From: Candidatus Rifleibacteriota bacterium
GTDB taxonomy: Bacteria > Riflebacteria > Ozemobacteria > Ozemobacterales > Ozemobacteraceae
DNA: 5,405 nucleotides
Direction: 5' to 3'
Assembly (NCBI GenBank): GCA_022704885.1
Contig: JAKJFO010000254.1
Span: 1-5,405, forward strand
Shown: piece after piece, positions 1-4,969 of the stretch
Layout of the letters: each line of letters opens with the position of its first letter
Numbering within the stretch: the stretch's first letter is position 1
Translations under genes and position numbers: made by a program
The notes under the pieces: generated by a model
Database searches by the model: none
Told to the model about the DNA's origin: nothing
The model's input: the letters and a program-made list of their open reading frames with translations, nothing else

Positions 1-1
1 G

Positions 2-256
2 CGCCTGATCGCCCTGGAAGAGGAGAAGAAGGCCGCGGAGGCCTCCGCCAGCCGCAAGTCGCAGGTACGCACCGTCGACCGCTCCGAGCGCATCCGCACC
101 TACAACTTCCCGCAGCAGCGTCTTACCGATCACCGCATCGGCCTGACCCTCTACCGTTTGACCGAAATCGTCGACGGCGACCTCGAAGAGATCATCTCAG
201 CCCTCATCGAAGCCGACAATCTGCGCAAACTCGCAGAAGACGAATCCCACATTTAA
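2..256 (+). CDS. prfA: Peptide chain release factor 1 (RF1), C-terminal 84 residues; 5' end outside window
   Basis: RF1 recognises UAA and UAG stop codons in the ribosomal A site and triggers peptide release. Only the last 84 codons are present, ending at TAA 254-256. The diagnostic stretch [20 protein letters not shown] lies at fragment residues 28-46, followed by [18 protein letters not shown]. This sequence separates RF1 from RF2, which differs here. The stop-codon recognition loop and the GGQ catalytic motif of the family lie further upstream, outside the window. Codons end almost always in C or G, and the row 61-120 is about 70% GC by hand count, much higher than the toxin-antitoxin genes that follow. 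The usual partner prmC comes next in the cluster but is separated from prfA by the inserted vapBC module. No clear terminator follows the stop codon. Confidence 0.97.
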   Translation, partial: RLIALEEEKKAAEASASRKSQVRTVDRSERIRTYNFPQQRLTDHRIGLTLYRLTEIVDGDLEEIISALIEADNLRKLAEDESHI

Positions 257-292
257 TTGTTTTAACAAGTTCATCTTCTCTTACGATTAACC

Positions 293-320
293 TTGCAATA
301 CACAAAAAAGTGTATATTAT
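293..320 (+). promoter_or_regulatory. Candidate sigma-70 promoter of vapBC
   Basis: A -35-like TTGCAA lies at 293-298 and a -10-like TATTAT at 315-320, separated by 16 bp. An alternative -10, TATATT, lies at 313-318. The predicted start would be near 327, leaving a very short leader before the GGAGG at 329-333. This is inferred from consensus matching only. Confidence 0.45.
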
Positions 321-326
321 GTGTAT
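298..326 (+). promoter_or_regulatory. Operator-like repeats over the vapBC promoter
   Basis: ATACAC at 298-303 and GTGTAT at 310-315 form a perfect 6-bp inverted repeat with a six-A spacer. A second GTGTAT follows at 321-326, exactly 11 bp (about one helical turn) after the first. The three half-sites bracket the proposed -10 element. VapBC modules are normally autorepressed by the VapB-VapC complex binding palindromes at the promoter, so this is the likely operator. Binding is inferred. Confidence 0.5.
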
Positions 327-340
327 GCGGAGGTGCAGTT

Positions 341-544
341 ATGAAACGCACAAATGTTGAACTTGATGAAAATCTAGTGAATGACTGCGTTAAGCTCACT
401 GGCATAAAAACCCGTAAGGCGTTGATAGACCATGCTTTGCGCGAACTGTTGAGACATGAAAGGCAGTTGGAGCTGCTCAAATTAAAGGGAAACATCAGCT
501 GGGAAGGTAATCTCGACGAGTGGCGTCAGGACCGGAGTTTATGA
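341..544 (+). CDS. vapB: VapB-type antitoxin, ribbon-helix-helix family
   Basis: This 67-residue protein is the predicted antitoxin of a type II toxin-antitoxin module: it would bind and block the VapC nuclease and repress its own promoter. Residues 3-8 (RTNVEL) form the DNA-contacting beta strand. Two helices follow, around 9-20 and 24-38, with the family-like text LTGIKTRKALIDHALRELLR. The C-terminal segment GNISWEGNLDEWR (50-62) matches the toxin-neutralising tail typical of these antitoxins. The ATG at 341 is chosen because GGAGG at 329-333 lies 7 nt upstream. A longer reading from TTG 293 would run through the promoter and adds unrelated residues. The stop codon overlaps the vapC start, so the two genes are translationally coupled. 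Base composition is AT-rich compared with prfA and prmC, which suggests acquisition by transfer. Confidence 0.9.
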   Translation: MKRTNVELDENLVNDCVKLTGIKTRKALIDHALRELLRHERQLELLKLKGNISWEGNLDEWRQDRSL

Positions 545-942
545 TGGTTCTGGTCGACACAACTGTGTGGATTGACTTCTTTGCCGGGAGTTCCATGCCG
601 CATGTAAGTGCTCTTGAATTAATGATTTCAAGAAGAGAAGACATTTGTACCTGTGGCATTATCGCTGCCGAGATTCTGAGAGGCGTTAGAGAGGACAAAG
701 AATTCGCAAAGGTTAAAGCTTTGTTGGAAAATCTGGTTTTCCTCCCTATGCCGTATTCTGTTTTTCTGAGATCGGCGGAAATCTATCGAGGTCTGCGTAA
801 GAATGGTATTACAATAAGAAATACTGCTGATTGCCTGATTGCGTCTGTTGCTATCGAACATGATGTCTCATTGCTGCATAACGACAGAGATTTTATTCCG
901 ATAGAGCAGCACTTCGGCTTAAAAGCATTGCAACTTGAGTAG
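544..942 (+). CDS. vapC: VapC-type toxin, PIN-domain ribonuclease
   Basis: This is a PIN-domain endoribonuclease toxin of about 132 residues, a normal VapC length. Family members need Mg2+ and commonly cut tRNA or rRNA; the target here cannot be read from sequence. The acidic active site looks complete: D5 in VLVDTTVWIDFF, E43 in IAAEILRG, D96 in NTADCLIA, and D114/D116 in HNDRDF. Two adjacent ATGs (541 and 544) are possible starts. I prefer 544 because GGAG at 534-537 is then 6 nt upstream and the protein begins MVLVDT as in relatives; 541 would give an ATGA overlap with vapB. Either way the gene overlaps the vapB stop. It ends at TAG 940-942, only 11 nt before prmC. The row 601-660 is about 35% GC by hand count, unlike the flanking housekeeping genes. 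Confidence 0.93.
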   Translation: MVLVDTTVWIDFFAGSSMPHVSALELMISRREDICTCGIIAAEILRGVREDKEFAKVKALLENLVFLPMPYSVFLRSAEIYRGLRKNGITIRNTADCLIASVAIEHDVSLLHNDRDFIPIEQHFGLKALQLE

Positions 943-953
943 CTTGCGCTAAG

Positions 954-1844
954 ATGTATTTCATGTTGAATGAGATTGAGACAGTCAAGTTTGTGATGGT
1001 TCAGGCGCGGGGGCGGCTCGAAGAGGCAGGCATTGATGATGCCGCGTTCAACGTTAACTGCATGGCGGCGGCTATACTTGGCGTCGATATCGGGCAGTTG
1101 CCGCTGCATTGGCAGGAAATGGCCGGCGCCGATTTTGTCGTGCGCCTCGATGAGATGGTGCGCCGACGTTGTGCGCATGAGCCGCTGCAGTATATTCTGC
1201 GCAGCTGGAGCTTTCTCGATATGACTCTGGTGACCCGGTCGGGCGCGTTGATTCCGCGGCCCGAAACCGAAGAAGTTTTTATGGCGGCCGCAAAGGCAAT
1301 CGAAGAGTCGATCAGCGCCGGTCGAATACCGTACAACTTCAGATTCGCCGACGTCGGGACCGGCACCGGCGCTCTTGGACTGGCCATGGCCCGCCGCTTT
1401 ACCGAAGCGCACGGACTGCTTATCGATATTTCAGAAGCGGCTATCGAGGTAGCCGCCGAAAATCTCTTTGCGTACAAAGATGTGTACAGAAGAGTCGGCG
1501 TTGTACGGTCAAATCTTCTCGAAGCGGTACAGCCAGCAAGCCAGCATGTGATAATTTCGAATCCGCCTTATGTAAACCGCGGCGATATTGCCGCGCTGAT
1601 GCCCGAGGTGAGCGAGCATGAGCCTCTGCTTGCGCTCGATGGCGGTACATCCGGGCTCGATCTGATTGAACTTCTGATTGTACAGGCTGCCGAAAAATTG
1701 TTGCCCGCAGGTCTGCTGATTTTCGAACATGGCCACGGTCAGCGCGCCGCAATAAAAGAACTCATCGGCAAAGACTGGTCTTCGTGGCATGCCGGCGACG
1801 ACCTGAGCGGCCGCGAACGCTATTTTATTCTCACCAGGAGTTGA
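954..1844 (+). CDS. prmC: Peptide chain release factor N5-glutamine methyltransferase
   Basis: PrmC (HemK) uses S-adenosylmethionine to methylate the glutamine of the GGQ motif in RF1 and RF2, raising termination efficiency. The 296-residue product has the helical substrate-binding N-terminal domain (about 1-85), then EPLQYIL and IPRPETE (100-106), the SAM-binding loop DVGTGTGALGLAMA (133-146), the catalytic NPPY (203-206) that holds the target amide, and EPLLALDGG (224-231). Length is close to the roughly 280 residues usual for the family. ATG 954 is the first start in frame after a stop at 936-938; ATG 963 (MLNEIETV) is an equally plausible start. Neither has a convincing Shine-Dalgarno sequence, so translation may depend on ribosomes leaving vapC. 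Its stop TGA 1842-1844 touches the tsaC start. The position after prfA is the classical arrangement, apart from the inserted vapBC. Confidence 0.96.
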   Translation: MYFMLNEIETVKFVMVQARGRLEEAGIDDAAFNVNCMAAAILGVDIGQLPLHWQEMAGADFVVRLDEMVRRRCAHEPLQYILRSWSFLDMTLVTRSGALIPRPETEEVFMAAAKAIEESISAGRIPYNFRFADVGTGTGALGLAMARRFTEAHGLLIDISEAAIEVAAENLFAYKDVYRRVGVVRSNLLEAVQPASQHVIISNPPYVNRGDIAALMPEVSEHEPLLALDGGTSGLDLIELLIVQAAEKLLPAGLLIFEHGHGQRAAIKELIGKDWSSWHAGDDLSGRERYFILTRS

Positions 1845-1846
1845 TG

Positions 1847-2449
1847 ATGAAACGTGTAAATATAGCGCAGTTGCTGGCCGACAGCTCCATGCTCGGGCAG
1901 TTTTATGACGATCTCGATGCCGGCGCGGTCGCGATAATACCGACCGATACATTGTACGGCTTCGCGGTCGCGGCACATCTGCCGGATGCCGTAGCGCGAA
2001 TATACGCGATCAAGAACCGTGATGCCCGCAAACCGCTGATTCTGTTCTTGAACGCAATAGAAGAGCTTGCACAGAACGGTTTCGACGTTTCGTCTGGCTT
2101 GCTGGAGACTTTGCAGAAGCACTGGCCCGGCGCGCTGACGGCAATTTTACATAAACCTGAAAATCAGCATTTCTGCGCATTCTCTTTTGCAAAACTCGGC
2201 GTACGCATTCCGGCACATGAACAACTTCTCAAGCTGCTTACCGGCTATCACCATAAACTTCTGACTACCAGCGCCAATCGCTCGGGCGAGCCTTCAGACT
2301 GCGACCCCGACAAGCTGGCCGCCGAATTCGCCGGCGAAATCGACTGGCTCATCGACGGCGGCGTGCTCAAACCCTCGCTGCCTTCAACCGTAGCCGATTT
2401 CACCGTCACCCCCCCGCTGATACTCCGCCAGGGCGCGCTGAAACTATAA
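1847..2449 (+). CDS. tsaC: Threonylcarbamoyl-AMP synthase, YrdC/Sua5 family, single-domain form
   Basis: The enzyme makes L-threonylcarbamoyladenylate from threonine, bicarbonate and ATP. TsaBDE-type proteins then transfer the group to A37 of ANN-decoding tRNAs (t6A). The 200-residue product carries PTDTLYG (32-38), KNRDARKPL (56-64), WPGALT (93-98), GVRIP (118-122), TTSANRSGEP (140-149) and PSTVAD (179-184), all YrdC-domain signatures in the expected order. The C-terminal Sua5 domain is absent, so this is the short TsaC form. AGGAG at 1836-1840 is 6 nt from ATG 1847 and only 3 nt from ATG 1844, hence the choice of 1847; 1844 would overlap the prmC stop by 1 nt. The gene is co-directional with prmC and almost certainly in the same operon. 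Its stop TAA 2447-2449 overlaps the end of the convergent phosphatase gene. Confidence 0.95.
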   Translation: MKRVNIAQLLADSSMLGQFYDDLDAGAVAIIPTDTLYGFAVAAHLPDAVARIYAIKNRDARKPLILFLNAIEELAQNGFDVSSGLLETLQKHWPGALTAILHKPENQHFCAFSFAKLGVRIPAHEQLLKLLTGYHHKLLTTSANRSGEPSDCDPDKLAAEFAGEIDWLIDGGVLKPSLPSTVADFTVTPPLILRQGALKL

Positions 2450-3628
2450 GGCCGCCACGATTTCGAGGCCGACCAGAGTGATGTCGTCCTGGGGGGGCAG
2501 GGGAGCGCCATAAGTGTCGTTGTCGGCAATGACAGCGTCGGTCTGCTTTTGCAGAGGCTGCTGATTTTCGCGGGCCAGTGATTCCATGAGCAGTTTTTCG
2601 CCGAAGAAGCCGCCGTCCTGGCTGCGGCGTTCGGTAATTCCGTCTGAATAGAGATATATTCTATCTCCTGGTTTAAGCTCTATCTGCTGCTCGTCTACCA
2701 GTTCCGCCTGATCGAGGCCGACAAAAGGCCCGCCACCTTTGAGCAGAATCGGTGCCTCACCATTGCGCAACAGTATAGGATCGGGATGCCCGGCATTTAT
2801 CCATTTCATCTGGCGACACTCATGGTCGATTTCGAGGTAGATCATGCTGAAATACAGATTGAACCGTTCTAGCGGAAACTCCTGCTCGAGTTTCGCCAGC
2901 AGCTGAGGCATTATAGAAACCTGCAGATCGTCGTTTTCAAAACCATCGATGGTCTGCCTGATATACTGAGTAGCTGCGATTCCCAGCATTGCCGATGCCA
3001 TGCCGTGCCCTGAGACGTCGAGCAGGTAGGCCGCCAGACTGCCATCTCTTTTTATGAAAATATTGAAGTAGTCGCCGCCGATTTTTTCGCAGGGCCTGAA
3101 ATGCCAGGCTGCGCTTACGTCGCCATACTTTCTGGCAGTTGGCAAAAATCGATGTTGCAGCCAGGCCGCAGTTTTTAAACCCTGCTGCAGCTCATCATGC
3201 TGCTTTTTTATCTGCTTCAACAGTTCCTGAATCTGACCGGTCAGGTTGCTGACTTCATTGAGGCCGGTCGTGCTTTTGTCGCCAATGACTTCGCCCCAGC
3301 AGAAAAAGCCATTCTTCTGGCTTATTATCAGCAGACGGCATGGGCGGTTGGTCATGACGAGCCTTGCCAGCAGGGGGGTTATGTCGCTTGCAGCAGTAAA
3401 ATCAGTTATAGCCAGACGGTTATCTCCAGGTACGGCAGGAAGAAAGATTTCTTCGATCAAATTGCCGATCGGAGGCTCGGGCATAGCAAGAATTCGACGA
3501 AGGCTGTCGCTGCATGCTGCGATAGCGCCACTCTCTGAAACTTCGCAATAAAACACTCTTTCCGAAAGCTTCAGCAGGCTTTGCAGACCCTCTGGCATTT
3601 TGTTGCAGAGATTTGACGACTCAGCCAC
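2444..3628 (-). CDS. PP2C-family (RsbU/SpoIIE-like) serine phosphatase with PAS-like N-terminal region
   Basis: This is a 394-residue predicted cytoplasmic regulatory phosphatase. The C-terminal domain (about 160-394) has the metal-binding and catalytic signatures of the RsbU/SpoIIE group: GGDYF (184-188), LDVSGHG (203-209), NAGHP (278-282), YSDGITE (327-333) and QDDITL (380-385). The key aspartates are D186, D204, D329 and D381/D382, so activity is expected. Residues about 15-115 resemble a PAS sensor fold, and about 126-162 are a Gln/Lys/Leu-rich coiled-coil linker, the usual signal path into this domain. Such enzymes dephosphorylate STAS anti-anti-sigma proteins; no such partner is visible here. 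GTG 3628 is chosen because GGAG (plus-strand 3637-3640) lies 8 nt upstream; this start overlaps the upstream B12-protein stop by 8 nt. A TTG at 3652 is the alternative. The gene ends 6 nt inside convergent tsaC. No membrane segment is seen. Confidence 0.92.
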   Translation of the reverse strand: MAESSNLCNKMPEGLQSLLKLSERVFYCEVSESGAIAACSDSLRRILAMPEPPIGNLIEEIFLPAVPGDNRLAITDFTAASDITPLLARLVMTNRPCRLLIISQKNGFFCWGEVIGDKSTTGLNEVSNLTGQIQELLKQIKKQHDELQQGLKTAAWLQHRFLPTARKYGDVSAAWHFRPCEKIGGDYFNIFIKRDGSLAAYLLDVSGHGMASAMLGIAATQYIRQTIDGFENDDLQVSIMPQLLAKLEQEFPLERFNLYFSMIYLEIDHECRQMKWINAGHPDPILLRNGEAPILLKGGGPFVGLDQAELVDEQQIELKPGDRIYLYSDGITERRSQDGGFFGEKLLMESLARENQQPLQKQTDAVIADNDTYGAPLPPQDDITLVGLEIVAAL

Positions 3629-4715
3629 TCGACCATCTCCGTGCCATGGCAACCGCTTCGTCGAGGTTGTCGATAATCGTCATGCCGTCGAGACATGCGG
3701 CCGCTTCCGGAAACAGCCTGAACACTATACCACTGACCATGATCTTGATCTGTGCCAGCTCAGCATCAGATTTGAAAATTTCTTCGACACGTTTTACATG
3801 TTGCAGGTGATATGGCATTGCAACTGAAATTCCGATGAATCTGGGTTTCACCCGGCGCGCCAGATGAGTGAGATCCGAAAGCGGCATGTTGGCGCCCAGA
3901 TAAAGCACTTCCCAGCCGTCGTTTTCGAAAACGTGTGCCGCAATGCGCGAACCAAGTTCATGTTGCTCGTTAGTCGCGGCCGTTATGATTGCCCGGCCAC
4001 GCTGGCCGGTCTTGTTTGTCGCTTTTGTCTGAAGAGTTGCAATGACGTTTTGCGCCACCGCCGTGGCCATGTGTTCTTCGGCTACCGATATTTCGCAACG
4101 CGCCCATTTGTCGCCGACTTCATACATAGCCGGGTGCAGGGTCCCGTTGTAAAAGTTTCTCAGTTCTTCTTCAGAATGTGTTTTTTGTGTGGCCATCGCA
4201 ACTGCCTCTGCTGTGTCTCTCTTTAAAAGACTGTGCAGAAATGAGCTGGCAGAATCAGGCAGTTCCTGCTCTTTGCCGGCTGCAAGAGAGTGCAGCAGGC
4301 TGATTATTTTCTCATGCTGATTTATCATCCAGTCGTAAACAGGAATGATTTCAGCTGCGAGTTCCGGTTGGATTTCCTTGTTGACCGCCTGTTTCCAGGC
4401 GGTGAGTGCGACCGGAAAATATTCGAACGAAAAGCCATGTTGTCGGTATGTGTGATAAACCCAGGGAACGACTGAAGCCAGCAGCCGAAAGCCATTCAAA
4501 TAGAGCACCGTCGTCAGAAACTGTACATGATTGTGGTGATTGCTGTGCATCAGTTCGATGTTGGTGTTGCCGCCGATAAGCTCTGTCAGATCCTCGCGCC
4601 CGGCCATCGCCAGATTGACGTTTTCGGCAAGTAATCCCTTGCGGGCGTCATAGGCTTCTGCCGCCCGTCTCGACACCTTCGCCAGTCTGCTCGAAGACTC
4701 CAGAATTATCTGCAT
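3621..4715 (-). CDS. Cobalamin-binding sensor protein with CarH-like cap and B12-binding domains, no DNA-binding domain
   Basis: The product has 364 residues. The C-terminal part is a B12-binding Rossmann domain: E250-Q-H252-E-L-G255 is the E-x-H-x-x-G motif whose His is the lower axial cobalt ligand, followed by GWEVLYLGANMP (267-278) and FIGISVAM (293-300). Just before it, a four-helix cap region (about 155-230) carries W204-x9-E214-H215, the W-x9-EH signature of CarH-type photoreceptors, which marks adenosylcobalamin binding there. A MerR helix-turn-helix is absent. Instead, residues 1-150 are a helical, His- and aromatic-rich region (HSNHHNHVQF at 57-66, VPWVYHTYRQHGFSFEYF at 83-100) that I do not recognise firmly. 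ATG 4715 is preceded by GGGAGGT (plus-strand 4721-4727) 5 nt away. The gene overlaps the phosphatase gene, so the two are probably coupled and act together. Light sensing is inferred; redox or B12-level sensing is also possible. Confidence 0.88.
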   Translation of the reverse strand: MQIILESSSRLAKVSRRAAEAYDARKGLLAENVNLAMAGREDLTELIGGNTNIELMHSNHHNHVQFLTTVLYLNGFRLLASVVPWVYHTYRQHGFSFEYFPVALTAWKQAVNKEIQPELAAEIIPVYDWMINQHEKIISLLHSLAAGKEQELPDSASSFLHSLLKRDTAEAVAMATQKTHSEEELRNFYNGTLHPAMYEVGDKWARCEISVAEEHMATAVAQNVIATLQTKATNKTGQRGRAIITAATNEQHELGSRIAAHVFENDGWEVLYLGANMPLSDLTHLARRVKPRFIGISVAMPYHLQHVKRVEEIFKSDAELAQIKIMVSGIVFRLFPEAAACLDGMTIIDNLDEAVAMARRWSSG

Positions 4716-4720
4716 GCGTG

Positions 4721-4727
4721 ACCTCCC
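4721..4727 (-). promoter_or_regulatory. Strong ribosome binding site of the B12-sensor gene
   Basis: On the minus strand this reads GGGAGGT, ending 5 nt before the ATG at 4715. It is the best Shine-Dalgarno match in the window and fixes the start of the sensor gene. Confidence 0.85.
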
Positions 4728-4741
4728 GAACTAATTTATAA

Positions 4742-4755
4742 ATGCCTGATGCCTG
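4742..4755. repeat. Tandem 7-bp direct repeat ATGCCTG
   Basis: Two perfect head-to-tail copies of ATGCCTG lie at 4742-4748 and 4749-4755 (CAGGCAT on the minus strand), in the leader of the B12-sensor gene about 27-40 bp before its ATG. The core CAGGCA occurs once more in the opposite orientation at 4827-4832, overlapping the proposed -35 of the same operon. This could be a regulator binding array; function unknown. Confidence 0.55.
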
Positions 4756-4832
4756 CAAGCCGCCATCGGCTTTCAATCTCGAAACGCTTCAGCGGATCGG
4801 TCAGAGTTTAACACGACTCATCATTGCAGGCA
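4750..4832. repeat. 9-bp inverted repeat with arms 65 bp apart
   Basis: TGCCTGCAA (4750-4758) is the exact reverse complement of TTGCAGGCA (4824-4832). One arm covers the proposed -35 of the leftward operon and the other lies in its leader, close to six helical turns away. This spacing would suit looping or two operator sites for one regulator. Confidence 0.5.
4757..4772. repeat. Short GC-rich hairpin in the leader of the B12-sensor operon
   Basis: AAGCCG (4757-4762) and CGGCTT (4767-4772) pair perfectly across a 4-nt loop. In the leftward transcript the hairpin would lie about 40-57 nt ahead of the ATG. No U-tract follows on either strand, so it is not a typical terminator. Confidence 0.4.
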
Positions 4833-4833
4833 A
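4805..4833 (-). promoter_or_regulatory. Candidate promoter of the B12-sensor/phosphatase operon
   Basis: On the minus strand, TTGCCT (4833-4828) and TAAACT (4810-4805) are separated by exactly 17 bp, with a TGT extension before the -10. The start would fall near 4798, giving a leader of about 80 nt that contains the hairpin and the CAGGCAT repeats. Each hexamer matches four of six consensus bases. Confidence 0.4.
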
Positions 4834-4908
4834 AGGCCGAATTTTAAAGCCGTGTCACCGATAATGGAAATATCTGCTGTTTTTAGTAATGTTGTCTTTA
4901 GTGATTTC

Positions 4909-4917
4909 TGATATACT
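4909..4917 (+). promoter_or_regulatory. Candidate extended -10 promoter of the kinase-like gene
   Basis: TGATATACT gives an extended -10 (TG-N-TATACT). A weak -35-like TTGTCT lies at 4892-4897 but only 14 bp away, so the extended -10 would have to carry the activity. The start would fall near 4924, about 46 nt before the GTG. Confidence 0.4.
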
Positions 4918-4969
4918 TCATTAAGATACTGATGGTCCGATGAAATATTGAGAAAATGGGTATGGTAAG

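Larger units (their letters stand above)
4716..4969. other. Divergent intergenic control region
   Basis: This 254-bp gap separates the leftward B12-sensor operon from the rightward kinase-like gene and must contain both promoters. It holds a promoter candidate in each direction, tandem ATGCCTG repeats, a 9-bp inverted repeat and a short GC-rich hairpin, each listed separately. I see no tRNA, no convincing small gene and no cobalamin riboswitch core. Confidence 0.7.

Noticed and set aside
257..268. TTGTT-TT-AACAA palindrome after prfA as a terminator
   Set aside because: The stem is only 5 AT-rich pairs with a 2-nt loop and no following U-run.
293..340. N-terminal extension of vapB from TTG 293
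   Set aside because: It would run through the promoter and operator repeats. The GGAGG is placed for ATG 341 and the family begins at that Met.
612..633. 7-bp hairpin TCTTGAA/TTCAAGA inside vapC
   Set aside because: AT-rich, within coding sequence, no U-tract; probably chance.
257..953. Flanking direct repeats or transposon ends around vapBC
   Set aside because: Only a 6-bp inverted match (CAAGTT near 266, AACTTG near 932) was found, which is expected by chance. No transposase or target-site duplication was seen.
783..1412. Long minus-strand open frame of 209 codons opposite vapC and prmC
   Set aside because: It lies entirely antisense to genes with clear family motifs, its product shows no recognisable domain, and long antisense frames are common in GC-rich coding DNA.
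3629..3652. TTG start for the phosphatase gene at 3652
   Set aside because: It lacks a well-placed ribosome binding site and extends the overlap with the sensor gene. GTG 3628 has GGAG 8 nt upstream.
3864..4226. Plus-strand open frame of 120 codons opposite the B12-sensor gene
   Set aside because: Cys- and Arg-rich product with no known motif, fully antisense to the W-x9-EH/E-x-H-x-x-G gene, and no convincing ribosome binding site.
4750..4768. Sigma-54-like GG-N10-GC on the minus strand
   Set aside because: Only the dinucleotides match. The TGGCAC and TTGCA context is not in register.
4845..4864. Sigma-28-like promoter (TAAA ... CCGATAA)
   Set aside because: The spacing is 9 bp rather than about 15 and the motif is incomplete.
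4716..4969. Cobalamin riboswitch in the leader of the B12-sensor operon
   Set aside because: No B12-box (GCCACTG-like) sequence and no room for the conserved core, although the gene product binds B12.
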